This document shows, piece by piece, positions 34,296-44,091 of a stretch of DNA of 64,000 nucleotides; positions within the stretch are counted from its first letter, which is position 1; each line of letters begins with the position of its first letter. The stretch covers positions 62,001 through 126,000 of the forward strand of contig JAIYAR010000018.1 of assembly GCA_027488985.1 (NCBI GenBank), read 5' to 3'. The notes under the pieces were generated by a model. That model saw only the letters and a program-made list of their open reading frames with translations, searched no databases and was not told the origin of the DNA. The position numbers and the translations under genes were made by a program. The stretch is from Comamonadaceae bacterium. GTDB lineage: Bacteria; Pseudomonadota; Gammaproteobacteria; Burkholderiales; Burkholderiaceae_C.

Positions 34296-34808
34296 ATGGG
34301 CCCTCAAGACCGGGATGGGGACGCTGCAGCGCCCCGCCAGATCGGGCTGATTCCACTCATCATTTTTTGGTGCGTGGTGATGGGCCTGCTGTACGCCGGC
34401 ATGAGCGTCTACCTGCAGCCCAAAAAGGCCCAAGTGCTGGCCAATGGCGACCTGATCATCCCGCGCGCCCTGGACGGGCACTTCTACACCCCGGGCCGCA
34501 TTCAGGGCGTGGAAGTCACGTTTCTGGTGGATACCGGCGCGTCGTTGGTCACGGTGAGCGAAGCGTTTGCGCGCAAGGCCGAGCTGACAGGTGGCACCGC
34601 TACCACTTTCCGCACCGCCAATGGGGACCGCCCCGGGCGCGTGGTAGAGGGGGCGAGCCTTTCCATCGGTCCGGTGGACGCACGCAACATCAAAATTGGT
34701 GTGGGCCTGCACGGAGGGGCGGACGACGAAGCGCTCCTGGGCCAGTCCTTCCTGTCCAAGTTCGACATCACGCTCAACAAAGACCACATGGTCCTCAAAC
34801 CCCGCTAA
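34296..34808 (+). CDS. Membrane-anchored retropepsin-like aspartic protease
   Basis: A 170-residue protein with one N-terminal membrane segment (about 16-38) and a clan-AA aspartic protease domain. The catalytic motif is VDTGAS with Asp79, and a later [12 protein letters not shown] matches the family's second hallmark (TIGR02281). One Asp per chain implies it acts as a dimer, in the periplasm. I use the ATG at 34296; a TTG six bases upstream is also open. Targets are unknown. Confidence 0.85.
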   Translation: MGPQDRDGDAAAPRQIGLIPLIIFWCVVMGLLYAGMSVYLQPKKAQVLANGDLIIPRALDGHFYTPGRIQGVEVTFLVDTGASLVTVSEAFARKAELTGGTATTFRTANGDRPGRVVEGASLSIGPVDARNIKIGVGLHGGADDEALLGQSFLSKFDITLNKDHMVLKPR

Positions 34809-34840
34809 TGCTGGCCTGCCGGGCCATTTAGTAGCAAAAT

Positions 34841-34892
34841 CTGGCTCTAGCGCTCATGGAATGTGCGCGAGCAGCTCTCAAAATAATAGCAA
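34841..34892 (+). repeat. Comamonadaceae-type intergenic repeat (copy 3)
   Basis: CTCTAGCGCTCATGGAATGT, then GCGCGAGCAGCTCTCAAAATAATAGCAA. It fills the gap in front of the pseudouridine synthase gene and ends 8 bp before its ATG. Confidence 0.8.
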
Positions 34893-34899
34893 CCGCACC

Positions 34900-35925
34900 A
34901 TGACAGATCAGACTCCTCCCCGCCCCGTCCTGCGCCGCGCGCCACCGCCCGCCCAGGAGGCAGCAGCCCCCACCGGCGCACGCCGTGCACCGCCTCCCGT
35001 CGCATCCCGCGCGCCAGGCAACCGCGCCATTCCCCAGGGCCAAAGCAACACTGCAGCCCATGGCGCCGGCGGCACCGTGAGGCTGAACAAACGCATGGCC
35101 GACCTCGGCATGGCATCGCGCCGGGAAGCAGACGAGTGGATAGCCAAGGGTTGGGTCAAGGTCAACGGCAAGGTGGCCGAGATGGGCATGCAGGTGCTGC
35201 CCGATGTGCGCATCGAGATCGACAAGCAAGCCCAGGGCCAGCAGGCCAACCAGGTCACCATCCTGCTCAACAAACCCCTGGGCATTGTGAGTGGGCAGGC
35301 GGAAGACGGGCACGAGCCCGCCATCAAGCTCATCCAGCCCCAGAACCGCTGGCGCGATGACAACGCGCGCTTCTTCTTCCACGGCAGCCAGCTCAAGAGC
35401 CTGGTACCCGCCGGCCGGCTGGACATTGACTCCACCGGCCTGCTGGTGCTGACACAAGACGGCCGCGTAGCTCGCCAGTTGATCGGCGAAGACTCGGTGA
35501 TGGAGAAGGAATATCTGGTGCGCGTGGCCTACACCGGCGTGGAAAACCCCGGCGCGGCCAACTCGCCCGCAGCCACCTACCCCGCATTGGCCGGACGCGG
35601 TAAGCCCCAGCAGCTGATCCGCCTGGACGATGACGACCCGGTCACCAGCGATGTGCAAAGCGTGTTTCCGCCCGAGAAGCTGCAATTGCTGCGCCACGGA
35701 CTGAGCCTGGACGACCAGCGCTTGAAGCCCGCCAAAGTGGAATGGCAGAACCCGGAGCAGCTGCGCTTTGTGCTGACCGAAGGCAAGAAACGCCAGATCC
35801 GCCGCATGTGCGAACTGGTCGGCCTGAAGGTGGTGGGCCTGAAACGGGTGCGCGTGGGCAAGGTCATGCTGGGCAACTTGCCGGTGGGCCAGTGGCGCTA
35901 CCTGCAGCCCCACGAAAAGTTTTAA
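34900..35925 (+). CDS. 23S rRNA pseudouridine synthase (RluB/RluF-type)
   Basis: A 341-residue enzyme. A Pro/Ala/Arg-rich disordered leader (1-55) is followed by an S4 RNA-binding domain (about 60-105, [21 protein letters not shown]). The catalytic domain has the active-site Asp175 in [19 protein letters not shown] and the family end [23 protein letters not shown]. It isomerises a uridine in 23S rRNA; RluF or RluB is the nearest type, but the exact target is not decidable here. I use the ATG at 34900, directly after the repeat; a longer frame upstream overlaps the protease gene. Confidence 0.88.
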   Translation: MTDQTPPRPVLRRAPPPAQEAAAPTGARRAPPPVASRAPGNRAIPQGQSNTAAHGAGGTVRLNKRMADLGMASRREADEWIAKGWVKVNGKVAEMGMQVLPDVRIEIDKQAQGQQANQVTILLNKPLGIVSGQAEDGHEPAIKLIQPQNRWRDDNARFFFHGSQLKSLVPAGRLDIDSTGLLVLTQDGRVARQLIGEDSVMEKEYLVRVAYTGVENPGAANSPAATYPALAGRGKPQQLIRLDDDDPVTSDVQSVFPPEKLQLLRHGLSLDDQRLKPAKVEWQNPEQLRFVLTEGKKRQIRRMCELVGLKVVGLKRVRVGKVMLGNLPVGQWRYLQPHEKF

Positions 35926-35938
35926 ACACAAGGCGCCT

Positions 35939-37201
35939 ATGCCCACACCGCCCCGCACCAAGGTCTCCGCCAAAGCCATCGCCACCGACCTGCGGGGCGC
36001 AGCGCAGCTGGCCACTCAAGCCACCCTTAGCGTCACTCGAATGGCCGAAGGCGTGCACCAGTCTGTGCTTGGCACGCTGGGCGCACGGGGCGACACCAGC
36101 AGCACTCAAACAGGCAGCCACCCGCAAGCCACTGGCCTGACCGGATGGGTCTACAGTGCAGTGCGCGGCATTACCACCCTGGTGGGCAAGTCGGCAGACA
36201 CCGCCTTGCGCGCCCTCACCCCCTTGCTGGAAACCGCCGGCGCGCAGCCCCCTGAATCCCCCCAACGTGCCGCCGTAGTGGCTGCACTGAACGGCGTGCT
36301 GGGCGACCACTTGGCCGCCACCGGCAACCCGCTGGCCACGCCGATGCGCTTGCGCTTCAACGGCGCCGTACTGGAGCCCGGCCAGATGCCGGCCCCGACG
36401 GATGTGAGCAACAAGCTGCTGATCGTGCTGCACGGCCTGTGCATGAACGATCTGCAGTGGGAACATGCAGCGGCCGACGGCCAAGCGACCAGCCACGCAG
36501 CCGCACTGGCGGAAGCCCATGGCTACACCCCTGTTTTTGTGCGCTACAACACCGGCTTGCACATATCGGTCAATGGTGAAGCGTTGTCAGAAAAGCTTGG
36601 CCAGCTGGTGGCCCACTGGCCTGTGGCGGTGGAGAGCATCACCGTGCTGGTGCACAGCATGGGCGGGCTGGTGGCACGCAGTGCCTGCGCCACCGCAGAG
36701 GCAAACGCAGCTCCGTGGCGAGCCCTGCTCCAGGCCATGGTGTTTTTGGGCACGCCCCACCACGGGGCGCCGCTGGAGCGGGCGGGCAATTGGGTCGATG
36801 TGGTCTTGGGCAGCACACCGTATTCGCGCCCGTTGGCCAAGCTGGGGCAGCTGCGCAGTGCCGGCATCACCGACCTGCGCTACGGTTTAGCCCTGGAGTC
36901 TGACTGGAAAGGCCTAGACCGCTTCCGCCGCCAGCCCGACCGGCGCACCCACCTGCCCTTGCCCGGGGGAGTGGACTGCTACACCGTGGCCGCCACTGTG
37001 GCCAAACCGCGCAGCCTGCTGGCCGAGCGCCTGGTGGGCGACGGGTTGGTGCCCCTACATAGCGCGTTGGGCCGACACGACGATGCCGCACGCACATTGC
37101 ACTTCCCCAAAAACCGGCAGGCCGTGGTTTACCGCCTCAACCACATGGAACTGCTCAGCAGCCCTGTGGTGCGCGCGCTGTTGATCGACTGGCTGGCCTG
37201 A
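35939..37201 (+). CDS. Alpha/beta-hydrolase (lipase/esterase, PGAP1-like)
   Basis: A 420-residue hydrolase. An oxyanion-hole loop LIVLHGLCMNDLQW (about 160-173) is followed by the nucleophile elbow VHSMGGLVARS (Ser in HSMGG, about 241) and GTPHHGAPLERAG. The last 30 residues hold HMELLSS with a candidate catalytic His. This pattern is shared by PGAP1-like and lipase class 3 enzymes. The first 140 residues are a helical extension of unknown role with no signal peptide. It lies 13 bp after the pseudouridine synthase gene. Confidence 0.82.
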   Translation: MPTPPRTKVSAKAIATDLRGAAQLATQATLSVTRMAEGVHQSVLGTLGARGDTSSTQTGSHPQATGLTGWVYSAVRGITTLVGKSADTALRALTPLLETAGAQPPESPQRAAVVAALNGVLGDHLAATGNPLATPMRLRFNGAVLEPGQMPAPTDVSNKLLIVLHGLCMNDLQWEHAAADGQATSHAAALAEAHGYTPVFVRYNTGLHISVNGEALSEKLGQLVAHWPVAVESITVLVHSMGGLVARSACATAEANAAPWRALLQAMVFLGTPHHGAPLERAGNWVDVVLGSTPYSRPLAKLGQLRSAGITDLRYGLALESDWKGLDRFRRQPDRRTHLPLPGGVDCYTVAATVAKPRSLLAERLVGDGLVPLHSALGRHDDAARTLHFPKNRQAVVYRLNHMELLSSPVVRALLIDWLA

Positions 37202-37313
37202 GCCTGTCACAACAGGACCTCAAGCCCGGCGCTCTGCATCTTCGAGGGCCAGCAGCAAGCTGGTGCGATGCTCGCGGGCGACTTCCTGCCAATGCAGGCC
37301 GCTGATCGCCCCT

Positions 37314-37340
37314 CTTGAAACCCACCCCGTCGCCCATAAT
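37314..37340 (+). promoter_or_regulatory. Sigma32-type heat-shock promoter of htpG
   Basis: CTTGAAA at 37314-37320 and CCCATAAT at 37333-37340, with 12 bp between, fit the sigma32 consensus (CTTGAAA-N13-ish-CCCATNT). It lies 72 bp upstream of the htpG start, where heat-shock control is expected. Confidence 0.75.
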
Positions 37341-37412
37341 TGAGGGTTGCCCGTGCCGCAGGCAGCAAGACTTGCGGCACACATCGCTTTTTTGAGACTC
37401 AGAGACTGAACT

Positions 37413-39404
37413 ATGACCAAGCAAACCATGAATTTCCAGGCCGAAGTAGCCCAGTTGCTGCACCTGGTGACGCACTCCCTGTACTCCAACAAAGAGATTT
37501 TTTTGCGCGAGTTGATCTCCAATGCTTCTGACGCCTGCGACAAGCTGCGCTTTGAGGCCATCAACAACAGCGGCTTGTACGAGAACGACTCCGAACTGAA
37601 GGTCAAGGTCACCTTTGACAAGGACGCCAAGACGCTGACCATCACCGACAACGGCATTGGCTTGTCGATGCAGGAAGCCATCGACAACCTGGGCACGATT
37701 GCCAAGAGCGGTACCAAAGACTTTGTGAGCAAGCTGACCGGCGACCAGAAGGCCGACAGCAACCTGATCGGCCAGTTCGGAGTGGGCTTCTACTCCGGCT
37801 TCATCGTGGCCGACAAGATCACTGTGGAATCCCGCCGCGCCGGCCTCAAGGCCGATGAAGCCGTGCGTTGGGTGAGCGACGGCGGCGCCAGCGGTGGCGG
37901 CGCCTTTGAGGTGGAAGCCATCTCGCGCGAAGCGCGCGGCACCAGCGTCATCCTGCACCTGCGCGAGGACGCGATGGACTACGCCCAGGCCTGGAAGGTC
38001 AAGGGCATCATCAACAAGTATTCCGACCACATCAGCCTGCCCATCCTGATGGAAAAGGAAGAATGGAAAGACGGCGAGCTGATCAACCCGTCTGACGAAA
38101 ACGGCGGCCGCCAGCCCGGTGGCATGGTCAAGACCGGCGAGTGGGAAACCGTCAACAAGGCTAATGCCATCTGGAGCCGTGCCAAGAAGGACGTCACCCA
38201 AGAACAGTACGACGACTTTTACAAGCAAATCAGCCACGACTTTGAAGCGCCCCTGGCCCACACCCACAACCGCGTGGAAGGCAGCACCGAATACACCCAG
38301 CTGCTGTACATCCCGGCCAAGGCCCCGCACGACCTCTACAACCGCGACCACAAAGGCGGACTCAAGCTGTATGTGAAGCGCGTGTTCATCATGGACGACG
38401 CCGAGGCCCTGCTGCCCAGCTACCTGCGCTTTGTGAAGGGGGTGGTGGACTCCGCCGACCTGCCCCTGAACGTGAGCCGCGAACTCCTGCAGGAAAGCCG
38501 CGATGTAAAAGCCATCCGCGATGGCAACACCAAACGCGTTCTCTCCATGCTGGAAACCCTGGCCAAGAACGACAAGCTGGCGGAAGCCGCTGATGGCGTG
38601 ACAGACGTCCTCAGCGCCGAAGAAAAAGCCGAGCAGGAAGCCAACCTGGGCAAGTACACCAAGTTCTATGCCGAATTCGGCGCGGTGCTCAAAGAAGGCT
38701 TGGGCGAAGACTTTGGCAACAAGGACCGTCTGGCCAAGCTGCTGCGCTTCGCAAGCACCACCAGCGACACCGCCACTGTGAGCCTAGCCGACTACAAGGC
38801 GCGCATGAAAGAAGGCCAAGAGGCCATCTACTACATCACCGCCGAAACGCTGGCCGCCGCCAAAAACAGCCCGCAACTCGAAGTGTTCAAGAAGAAGGGC
38901 ATTGAGGTGCTCCTGATGACCGACCGCGTGGACGAGTGGGCCCTGAATTACTTGCACGACTTTGACGGCACGCCGATGCAGTCCGTCGCCAAGGGCGCGG
39001 TGGACCTCGGCAAGCTGCAGGACGAAAACGAGAAGAAGGCTGCTGAAGAAGCCGCCGAGACCTTCAAGCCCGTGCTGGCCAAGCTAAAAGAAGCACTCAA
39101 AGACAAAGCCGACGACGTGCGCGTGACCACCCGCCTGGTCGACAGCCCCGCCTGCCTGGTAGTGCAAGACGACGGCATGAGCACCCAACTGGCCCGCCTG
39201 CTCAAGCAAGCCGGCCAGAGCGCGCCCGAAGTGAAGCCCGTGCTGGAAGTGAACGCTGACCACCCGTTGGTGAAGAAGCTGGACGGCTCGGTGCACTTCC
39301 ACGACCTGGCCCACATCCTGTTCGACCAGGCCTTGCTGGCCGAAGGCGGCTTGCCAGCTGACCCTGCGGCTTATGTGAAACGCGTGAATGCGCTGCTGGT
39401 GTAA
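37413..39404 (+). CDS. htpG: Hsp90-family molecular chaperone HtpG
   Basis: A 663-residue ATP-dependent chaperone. The N-terminal GHKL ATPase has the signatures [44 protein letters not shown] and [11 protein letters not shown]. The middle domain contains [25 protein letters not shown] and ends with the C-terminal dimerisation domain. It is longer than E. coli HtpG (624 aa) through internal insertions such as [16 protein letters not shown]. It is monocistronic: a sigma32 promoter in front and a terminator behind. Confidence 0.97.
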   Translation: MTKQTMNFQAEVAQLLHLVTHSLYSNKEIFLRELISNASDACDKLRFEAINNSGLYENDSELKVKVTFDKDAKTLTITDNGIGLSMQEAIDNLGTIAKSGTKDFVSKLTGDQKADSNLIGQFGVGFYSGFIVADKITVESRRAGLKADEAVRWVSDGGASGGGAFEVEAISREARGTSVILHLREDAMDYAQAWKVKGIINKYSDHISLPILMEKEEWKDGELINPSDENGGRQPGGMVKTGEWETVNKANAIWSRAKKDVTQEQYDDFYKQISHDFEAPLAHTHNRVEGSTEYTQLLYIPAKAPHDLYNRDHKGGLKLYVKRVFIMDDAEALLPSYLRFVKGVVDSADLPLNVSRELLQESRDVKAIRDGNTKRVLSMLETLAKNDKLAEAADGVTDVLSAEEKAEQEANLGKYTKFYAEFGAVLKEGLGEDFGNKDRLAKLLRFASTTSDTATVSLADYKARMKEGQEAIYYITAETLAAAKNSPQLEVFKKKGIEVLLMTDRVDEWALNYLHDFDGTPMQSVAKGAVDLGKLQDENEKKAAEEAAETFKPVLAKLKEALKDKADDVRVTTRLVDSPACLVVQDDGMSTQLARLLKQAGQSAPEVKPVLEVNADHPLVKKLDGSVHFHDLAHILFDQALLAEGGLPADPAAYVKRVNALLV

Positions 39405-39420
39405 CGGCAGGATAGGTTGG

Positions 39421-39480
39421 AGGCCATATATGCCTCTAGCCCCTGTAAAAACTGCGTAGATAGCTATATTTTTTATAGCT
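39421..39480 (+). repeat. Degenerate intergenic repeat
   Basis: GCCTCTAGCCCCTGTAAAAA, then CTGCGTAGATAGCTATATTTTTTATAGC, looks like a diverged member of a related family (the copies elsewhere share only the GCCTCTAGC and AGCTA ends). It contains AGCTATA / TATAGCT, a short hairpin after htpG. Confidence 0.4.
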
Positions 39481-39494
39481 GTTTGTGACAAATG

Positions 39495-39530
39495 AAAGCC
39501 TTGCCATCGAAAGACTGGCAAGGCTTTTTT
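39495..39530 (+). terminator. Rho-independent terminator of htpG
   Basis: A 12-bp stem (AAAGCCTTGCCA / TGGCAAGGCTTT) with a 9-nt loop is followed by a T-run. It lies 91 bp after the htpG stop. Confidence 0.85.
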
Positions 39531-39645
39531 GCTTGTCCGGAAGTCGCATGCCGGACAGCGCTCCGTGATGTCCCTAGCCAAGGCAACAAGAACTTGGGTT
39601 TAAGCTGACTCTAGTCGTTGAATACCCCAAAAAGATAGAGCCTCC

Positions 39646-40512
39646 ATGAACAAGAGATCTGCAGCAATAGCGTGCTGCATCAGCGCATTGATGCCATGGG
39701 CGTCGGCCAATGCCGAGGACATTACCTGGCTCAGTGCGGACTTCCCGCCGTTGACGATGTTCGACAAGGACGCCAAGGACATCGGCTACATGAACCTGCT
39801 TCTGAAACAGGTGCAACAGGCACTGCCGCAGCATCGCATTCAAGAGGAAGTTTTGCCTTGGCCACGGGTCCTGTTTATTGCCAAAAACGGCGGCGCGTAC
39901 TGCTCGGCCATGGCAGCCCAAACGCCGGAACGAGAGTCCTATTTGCGCTTTACCGCACCTTATGGCTACGTGTACCCCGTGGGGTTGGTCACGAGGGCCA
40001 AGGACCGGGATCAGTTCAAGCGCTTTCTCAACAAAGGGGGTGAGGTCCGATTGCGAGACCTCCTGGAGCAAAACGATTTGCGTGCGGGGGTCGCGGGTAG
40101 CAGGACTTACGGCACCAAGATTGATGAGATGCTACGACCCCTTGTGCAATCCCACGCCGGCCAAGTGATTCAGGTGAGCAGGGACAACTCGACCAAATCA
40201 TTGATCACCATGCTGCAGAAGAAGCGGTTTGACTACACGCTCGCATATCCCGGCGAGGCCGTCTATTACGACAGCGCAGTCACCAAATTGCATTTCTATC
40301 CCATTGCAGAAAACAACGCATTGATTGCCGGTCGCTTTAGCTGCACAAAGGGCCCGCAGACCGACCAGACATTTGCTGAACTCAACAAACTGGCAACAGC
40401 ATTCCAGGAAGATTCCGCCCTGGCTGCATCCTATGAGCGATGGTTGCCGCCCTATCTGATCAAGCCCTTCCGGCAACGGCTGGCCGACCAATTAAATGGC
40501 TCAACACGCTAA
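39646..40512 (+). CDS. Periplasmic substrate-binding-like protein (TIGR02285)
   Basis: A 288-residue exported protein with a signal peptide (MNKRSAAIACCISALMPWASANA) and a type II periplasmic binding fold like amino-acid receptors (ITWLSADFPPLTMF, GYMNLLLKQVQQALP, YCSAMAAQTPERESYLRFTAPYG). It matches the TIGR02285 group, common in Comamonadaceae and without a known ligand. It has no transporter genes nearby. Its last 12 bp overlap, in opposite orientation, the end of the membrane GGDEF gene, so it may work as a sensor input. That link is inference. Confidence 0.75.
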   Translation: MNKRSAAIACCISALMPWASANAEDITWLSADFPPLTMFDKDAKDIGYMNLLLKQVQQALPQHRIQEEVLPWPRVLFIAKNGGAYCSAMAAQTPERESYLRFTAPYGYVYPVGLVTRAKDRDQFKRFLNKGGEVRLRDLLEQNDLRAGVAGSRTYGTKIDEMLRPLVQSHAGQVIQVSRDNSTKSLITMLQKKRFDYTLAYPGEAVYYDSAVTKLHFYPIAENNALIAGRFSCTKGPQTDQTFAELNKLATAFQEDSALAASYERWLPPYLIKPFRQRLADQLNGSTR

Positions 40513-41718
40513 CAGGGCAACGGTCGATGCCGGGCGAGCTTGGTTGCGCCCCGCTGCCTTGGCGGCATAGAGCGCCTGATCGGCCTGTTCGATTACCGCC
40601 TCCAGCGATTCGACGCCTTGACTGGTTTGTCCTGCCGGTGCGCACGCATAGCCCACCGAAAACGTAAAGCTGACATTGCGCCCATCTTTCATACGCACCG
40701 ACTGCCTGCCCGCCTCTTCCACCAAGCGCTGGGCAAAGCGGCCCGCCTCTTCTGCGGAGCAGGCACGTAGCAGCACACAGAACTCCTCGCCACCGTAGCG
40801 CACCGCAACGTCCGATAACCGGGTCAACTGCGACAGCATTCGGGCGGCATGTGCCAGCACTGCGTCTCCGCCGGCATGGCCAAAGCTGTCGTTGATGCGT
40901 TTGAAGTTGTCAATATCCATCAAAACCAGCGCATAGCCTCCGGCTTGCGATTGGCAGCGTTTGTTGCCGACCATCTCAAAGAATGCAGTGCGGGTGTAGA
41001 GCCCGGTCAGGCCATCCCGGCGCAAACGGTCACTCATTTCATACTGCTGCCGCTGGCTCACCATCACGATGAACACCACGGTGGCTACCGTGAAGTACAA
41101 AGCGGCCACGCACAAAGCCATGATCTGGGCAGATGAGTTGGCCACGGGAGACACCAACATGCCTTGTCCGTTGAGCGCCATGCCCGCCCTGACAAAAAAG
41201 GCCAGCGCGCTCAAGGCGTGAATGATGTTTAACACCACGCGCCACTGCGCGCTGTGTCGCCCGGGTGCCGTAGCCACCATGAGCGCAGCCAGTACGAGCT
41301 GGAAGCCGATGGCCATGGACATGGAAAAGATGCCGAACTGCGGATCCGTCCCCAGGAAGAAGACGGCCAACACGCCGGACAGGCCGACTGCGCTGCTCAA
41401 CGCGATGCTGCCGGAGGACGCCTCCACCTTCAAGAGCTTGGCGTAGGCCATCATCGTGAGTGGGACGACCGCCAACATCGCAGTATTCGCGACCAGGTAG
41501 GTCAAAACCCACGGGGCTGTGCCACGGAAGTAGAAAAGCAGGAAGGCCAACGAGGCAAAAGCCAAGCTGGCAGACCACTCGTGCAAGCCCAGCCGTTTGG
41601 AAGCTCCACCCCGCGCAAGCAAAGCGCAGAGGATGGCAAGACTGAACGCCAGCAGACTCGTGGCGAATACCAATGTGGCGGCGTCCAGCCGCAAATGACC
41701 CGTCGTATGCAAAACCAC
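40501..41718 (-). CDS. Membrane diguanylate cyclase (GGDEF)
   Basis: A 405-residue protein with about six membrane segments in the first 220 residues and a GGDEF domain with motif RYGGEEF (GGEEF at 309-313). The fold block DIDNFKRINDSFGHAGGDAVL is complete. It should synthesise c-di-GMP, with sensing done in the membrane. The start is uncertain: GTG at 41718 lies directly after AGGGA, so a TTG six bases further in (41712) is also possible. It is convergent with the TIGR02285 gene and overlaps it by 12 bp. Confidence 0.85.
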   Translation of the reverse strand: MVLHTTGHLRLDAATLVFATSLLAFSLAILCALLARGGASKRLGLHEWSASLAFASLAFLLFYFRGTAPWVLTYLVANTAMLAVVPLTMMAYAKLLKVEASSGSIALSSAVGLSGVLAVFFLGTDPQFGIFSMSMAIGFQLVLAALMVATAPGRHSAQWRVVLNIIHALSALAFFVRAGMALNGQGMLVSPVANSSAQIMALCVAALYFTVATVVFIVMVSQRQQYEMSDRLRRDGLTGLYTRTAFFEMVGNKRCQSQAGGYALVLMDIDNFKRINDSFGHAGGDAVLAHAARMLSQLTRLSDVAVRYGGEEFCVLLRACSAEEAGRFAQRLVEEAGRQSVRMKDGRNVSFTFSVGYACAPAGQTSQGVESLEAVIEQADQALYAAKAAGRNQARPASTVALLAC

Positions 41719-41926
41719 TCCCTGAACTTTGACGGGCGTTCCTCTGCGGAAACGGCCTCGCCGTCATTTTTTTGATATCAACGACTAACCAACTATTGTT
41801 CCACGCAGAGATGACACCGGAACTGAAATTTCCTTTATTTGACGACTTGCCCCTCCGGCGGCAACAGCAAGCCCCCGCCGATATCATGAAAGCCCGAGTT
41901 TCAACCCCGCAATCAGCGGACCTTGT

Positions 41927-42487
41927 GTGGACACCCCTCTCCTGAACGCCACGGACATCCGTCAACGCATCTGGCTCGAACTGCAGCGCGCAGTGCAAGA
42001 CCGACACCACGAATGGCGCACGCCGGTGCTTGCCACGGTGGGCGCCGATGCCCTGCCGCAAGCCCGCACCATGGTGTTGCGGCACGCAGACGCGCGGCAG
42101 ACTGCCCTGCAGTTCTATACCGATAGCCGCAGCCCCAAGATCGAAGAATTGGAGGCACACCCCTCCGTGGCGCTGGTGTTCTGGAGCAAGCGGCTCAGCT
42201 GGCAGTTACGGATACGAGCCAAGGCAACGGTGCAGCGGACGGGTGCAGAGGTGGATGCGGTATGGACCCGGGTCAGCCAGACACCCGCTGCCGGGGACTA
42301 CTTGTCGGCCAAGGCACCGGGGGATCTGTTGATGGACGAAACGTCATCCAACACATCCGGCGGCTCGCAGCACCACCTCGCCATCGTCACGCTACAAGTC
42401 CAAGACATGGACTGGCTGGAACTGGCACGCACCGGTCATAGGAGGGCCGTCTTTACCGCAGACCATTGGGAGTGGCGCGTACCCTGA
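41927..42487 (+). CDS. Pyridoxamine 5'-phosphate oxidase-like flavoprotein
   Basis: A 186-residue protein of the PNPOx-like split-barrel family. PVLATVGADALPQARTMVLR and LQFYTDSRSPKIEELEAHP form the FMN-binding barrel, and DYLSAKAPGD lies in the C-terminal half. Classical PdxH is longer (about 215 aa) and has a distinct substrate loop that I do not see, so this is more likely an Alr4036-type or general FMN protein. The GTG at 41927 is the likely start. It is divergent from the GGDEF gene across 208 bp. Confidence 0.78.
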   Translation: MDTPLLNATDIRQRIWLELQRAVQDRHHEWRTPVLATVGADALPQARTMVLRHADARQTALQFYTDSRSPKIEELEAHPSVALVFWSKRLSWQLRIRAKATVQRTGAEVDAVWTRVSQTPAAGDYLSAKAPGDLLMDETSSNTSGGSQHHLAIVTLQVQDMDWLELARTGHRRAVFTADHWEWRVP

Positions 42488-42579
42488 AGCCCGGCGATGC
42501 CCGCGTTGGCGACAGGGCTGGCCGTCGTGCGCTACAAACGGGCGTCAGCATGTTCTGACGGTCTGTTTCTGCTGAACCC

Positions 42580-43497
42580 ATGTCTGTACCTGTTGAGAAA
42601 AATGCAGCTCCCGCTTCGTGCGATGCATTGACCGTGATGTTTGATGGCGCATGCCCCTTGTGCCGTCGTGAAATCGGGCTGTACCAATCCTTGGAGCCTT
42701 TGCGGCCAGTGCAATGGCTGGATGTGAGTGAGGCACAAACTGGTCTGGCCCCTGAGGAACAGGCGCGGCTGATGGCCCGCTTTCACGTGCGAATGGCGGA
42801 TGGACGCATGTTCAGCGGAGCCGCCGCTTTTATAGAGTTGTGGCTCACCATGCCGGGCTGGCGCTGGCTGGGGCGCATCGGCCTGCTACCCGGAGTGACG
42901 CCGCTACTGGAATGGGCCTATGTCCGCTTCTTGCGGCTCAGACCAAGGCTGCAGCAGTGGGTCCGCGCCACCGAAATGAGGCACTTGCCCGCAGATGTAG
43001 TCGCCGATCTGCGCTCCAACCATGCGGGCGAGTCTGGAGCGGTAGCGGTGTATCGCGGCATGCTTTGGGCTACACGCGATCCCGCCATCCAAGAGTTTGC
43101 ACAGCGGCACCTGCAGACCGAGCAGGAACACCTCGAAGTCATGAATGCCTTGCTCCCGCCGCTGAGACGCAGTTGGATGTTGCCGATATGGCGATTTGCA
43201 GGCTATGTCACGGGTGCTTTGCCTGCACTGGTGGGACGACCTGCGGTGTACGCAACGGTCGCAACCATCGAAACTTTTGTGGACCAGCACTACAAATGCC
43301 AACTGGACTTGCTCGCAGACCGGCCGGAAGCCGACGCGCTAAGGCAACTCTTGACTGATTGTCGCAATGACGAGCGGGAGCACCTAGAAGAAGCCCACAA
43401 CAAATTGCTGACCAAGCCGGGCCTGATCGTGCAGGGGTGGTGCAAGGCAATTCAAGTCGGCTCCGTGCTCGGCGTGTGGCTCACCAGACGCATCTAG
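42580..43497 (+). CDS. DCC thiol-disulfide domain fused to a Coq7-type hydroxylase
   Basis: A 305-residue fusion. Residues 15-125 form a DCC (DUF393) domain with the thiol motif FDGACPLC (C25, C28). Residues 130-305 form a Coq7/demethoxyubiquinone hydroxylase domain with diiron ligands E151 (NHAGESGA), E181/H184 (ExxH), E231 (ETFVDQHY) and E265/H268 (ExxH). Coq7 adds the last ring hydroxyl in ubiquinone synthesis. Linker and reading frame are continuous, so the fusion is real in this sequence. Its own redox domain may reduce the diiron centre. Confidence 0.85.
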   Translation: MSVPVEKNAAPASCDALTVMFDGACPLCRREIGLYQSLEPLRPVQWLDVSEAQTGLAPEEQARLMARFHVRMADGRMFSGAAAFIELWLTMPGWRWLGRIGLLPGVTPLLEWAYVRFLRLRPRLQQWVRATEMRHLPADVVADLRSNHAGESGAVAVYRGMLWATRDPAIQEFAQRHLQTEQEHLEVMNALLPPLRRSWMLPIWRFAGYVTGALPALVGRPAVYATVATIETFVDQHYKCQLDLLADRPEADALRQLLTDCRNDEREHLEEAHNKLLTKPGLIVQGWCKAIQVGSVLGVWLTRRI

Positions 43498-43527
43498 GCG
43501 CAGCGCATACAGCCTGCAACCCGCCTC

Positions 43528-44091
43528 TTAAGGGGCTACCCGACCGGTCACAGTCCAGACGCCGTTGCGCCGGCCGAGCACCACTGCCTCACCGGATGCA
43601 GGCACCACACCCGATAAGGCAGTGATGTTGACCTGGTGGGTCACGACCACCAGCAAGCCTTTGCCCGTCCAGGCATTGAGCAGTTCTTGGGCTGCCCGCG
43701 TTTGAGCGGGCGCGGCGTCCGGTTCTCCGAAGAAGGAGTTGAATGCCGGTTTGTCGACGCGCTTACCCGGAAATGCGAGGTCTGCCGTGTCGCGGGTCCG
43801 GCACCACTGGGAAGACCACACCGCGTCCACCGGTACCGAGCGTTGCCGGAAAAACTGACCGATACGCACCGCTTGCGCACGCCCCTCCTCACTGAGGTTG
43901 CGCTGGGTGCTGCAGTCATTCAAGGCGAAGCGCTCGGGGTCGCCCACACCCGGCGCCAGGGCATGACGGATCAACACCACACTACCCGGCCGGAGCACTG
44001 CATCCGCTCCGGCGCCAAAGGCAGTGGATGCTGCAAAGCACGCAACCGACACCAGAAGTAGACCGCGAAGCCCGAGCAATAGAGATTTCAT
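43528..44091 (-). CDS. Exported histidine phosphatase family protein
   Basis: A 187-residue protein with a signal peptide (MKSLLLGLRGLLLVSVACFAASTAFG) and the catalytic RHG-like motif IRHALAPG (R42, H43, with Ala instead of Gly). SSQWCRTRDTADL and VVVTHQVNITALSG supply the other active-site residues (Arg and a second His). It is probably a periplasmic phosphatase; substrate unknown. It is convergent with the DCC-Coq7 gene (30-bp gap). Confidence 0.83.
   Translation of the reverse strand: MKSLLLGLRGLLLVSVACFAASTAFGAGADAVLRPGSVVLIRHALAPGVGDPERFALNDCSTQRNLSEEGRAQAVRIGQFFRQRSVPVDAVWSSQWCRTRDTADLAFPGKRVDKPAFNSFFGEPDAAPAQTRAAQELLNAWTGKGLLVVVTHQVNITALSGVVPASGEAVVLGRRNGVWTVTGRVAP

Noticed and set aside
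34696..34899. Longer N-terminus for the pseudouridine synthase
   Set aside because: It would overlap the protease gene in another frame and run through the intergenic repeat; the ATG at 34900 is better.
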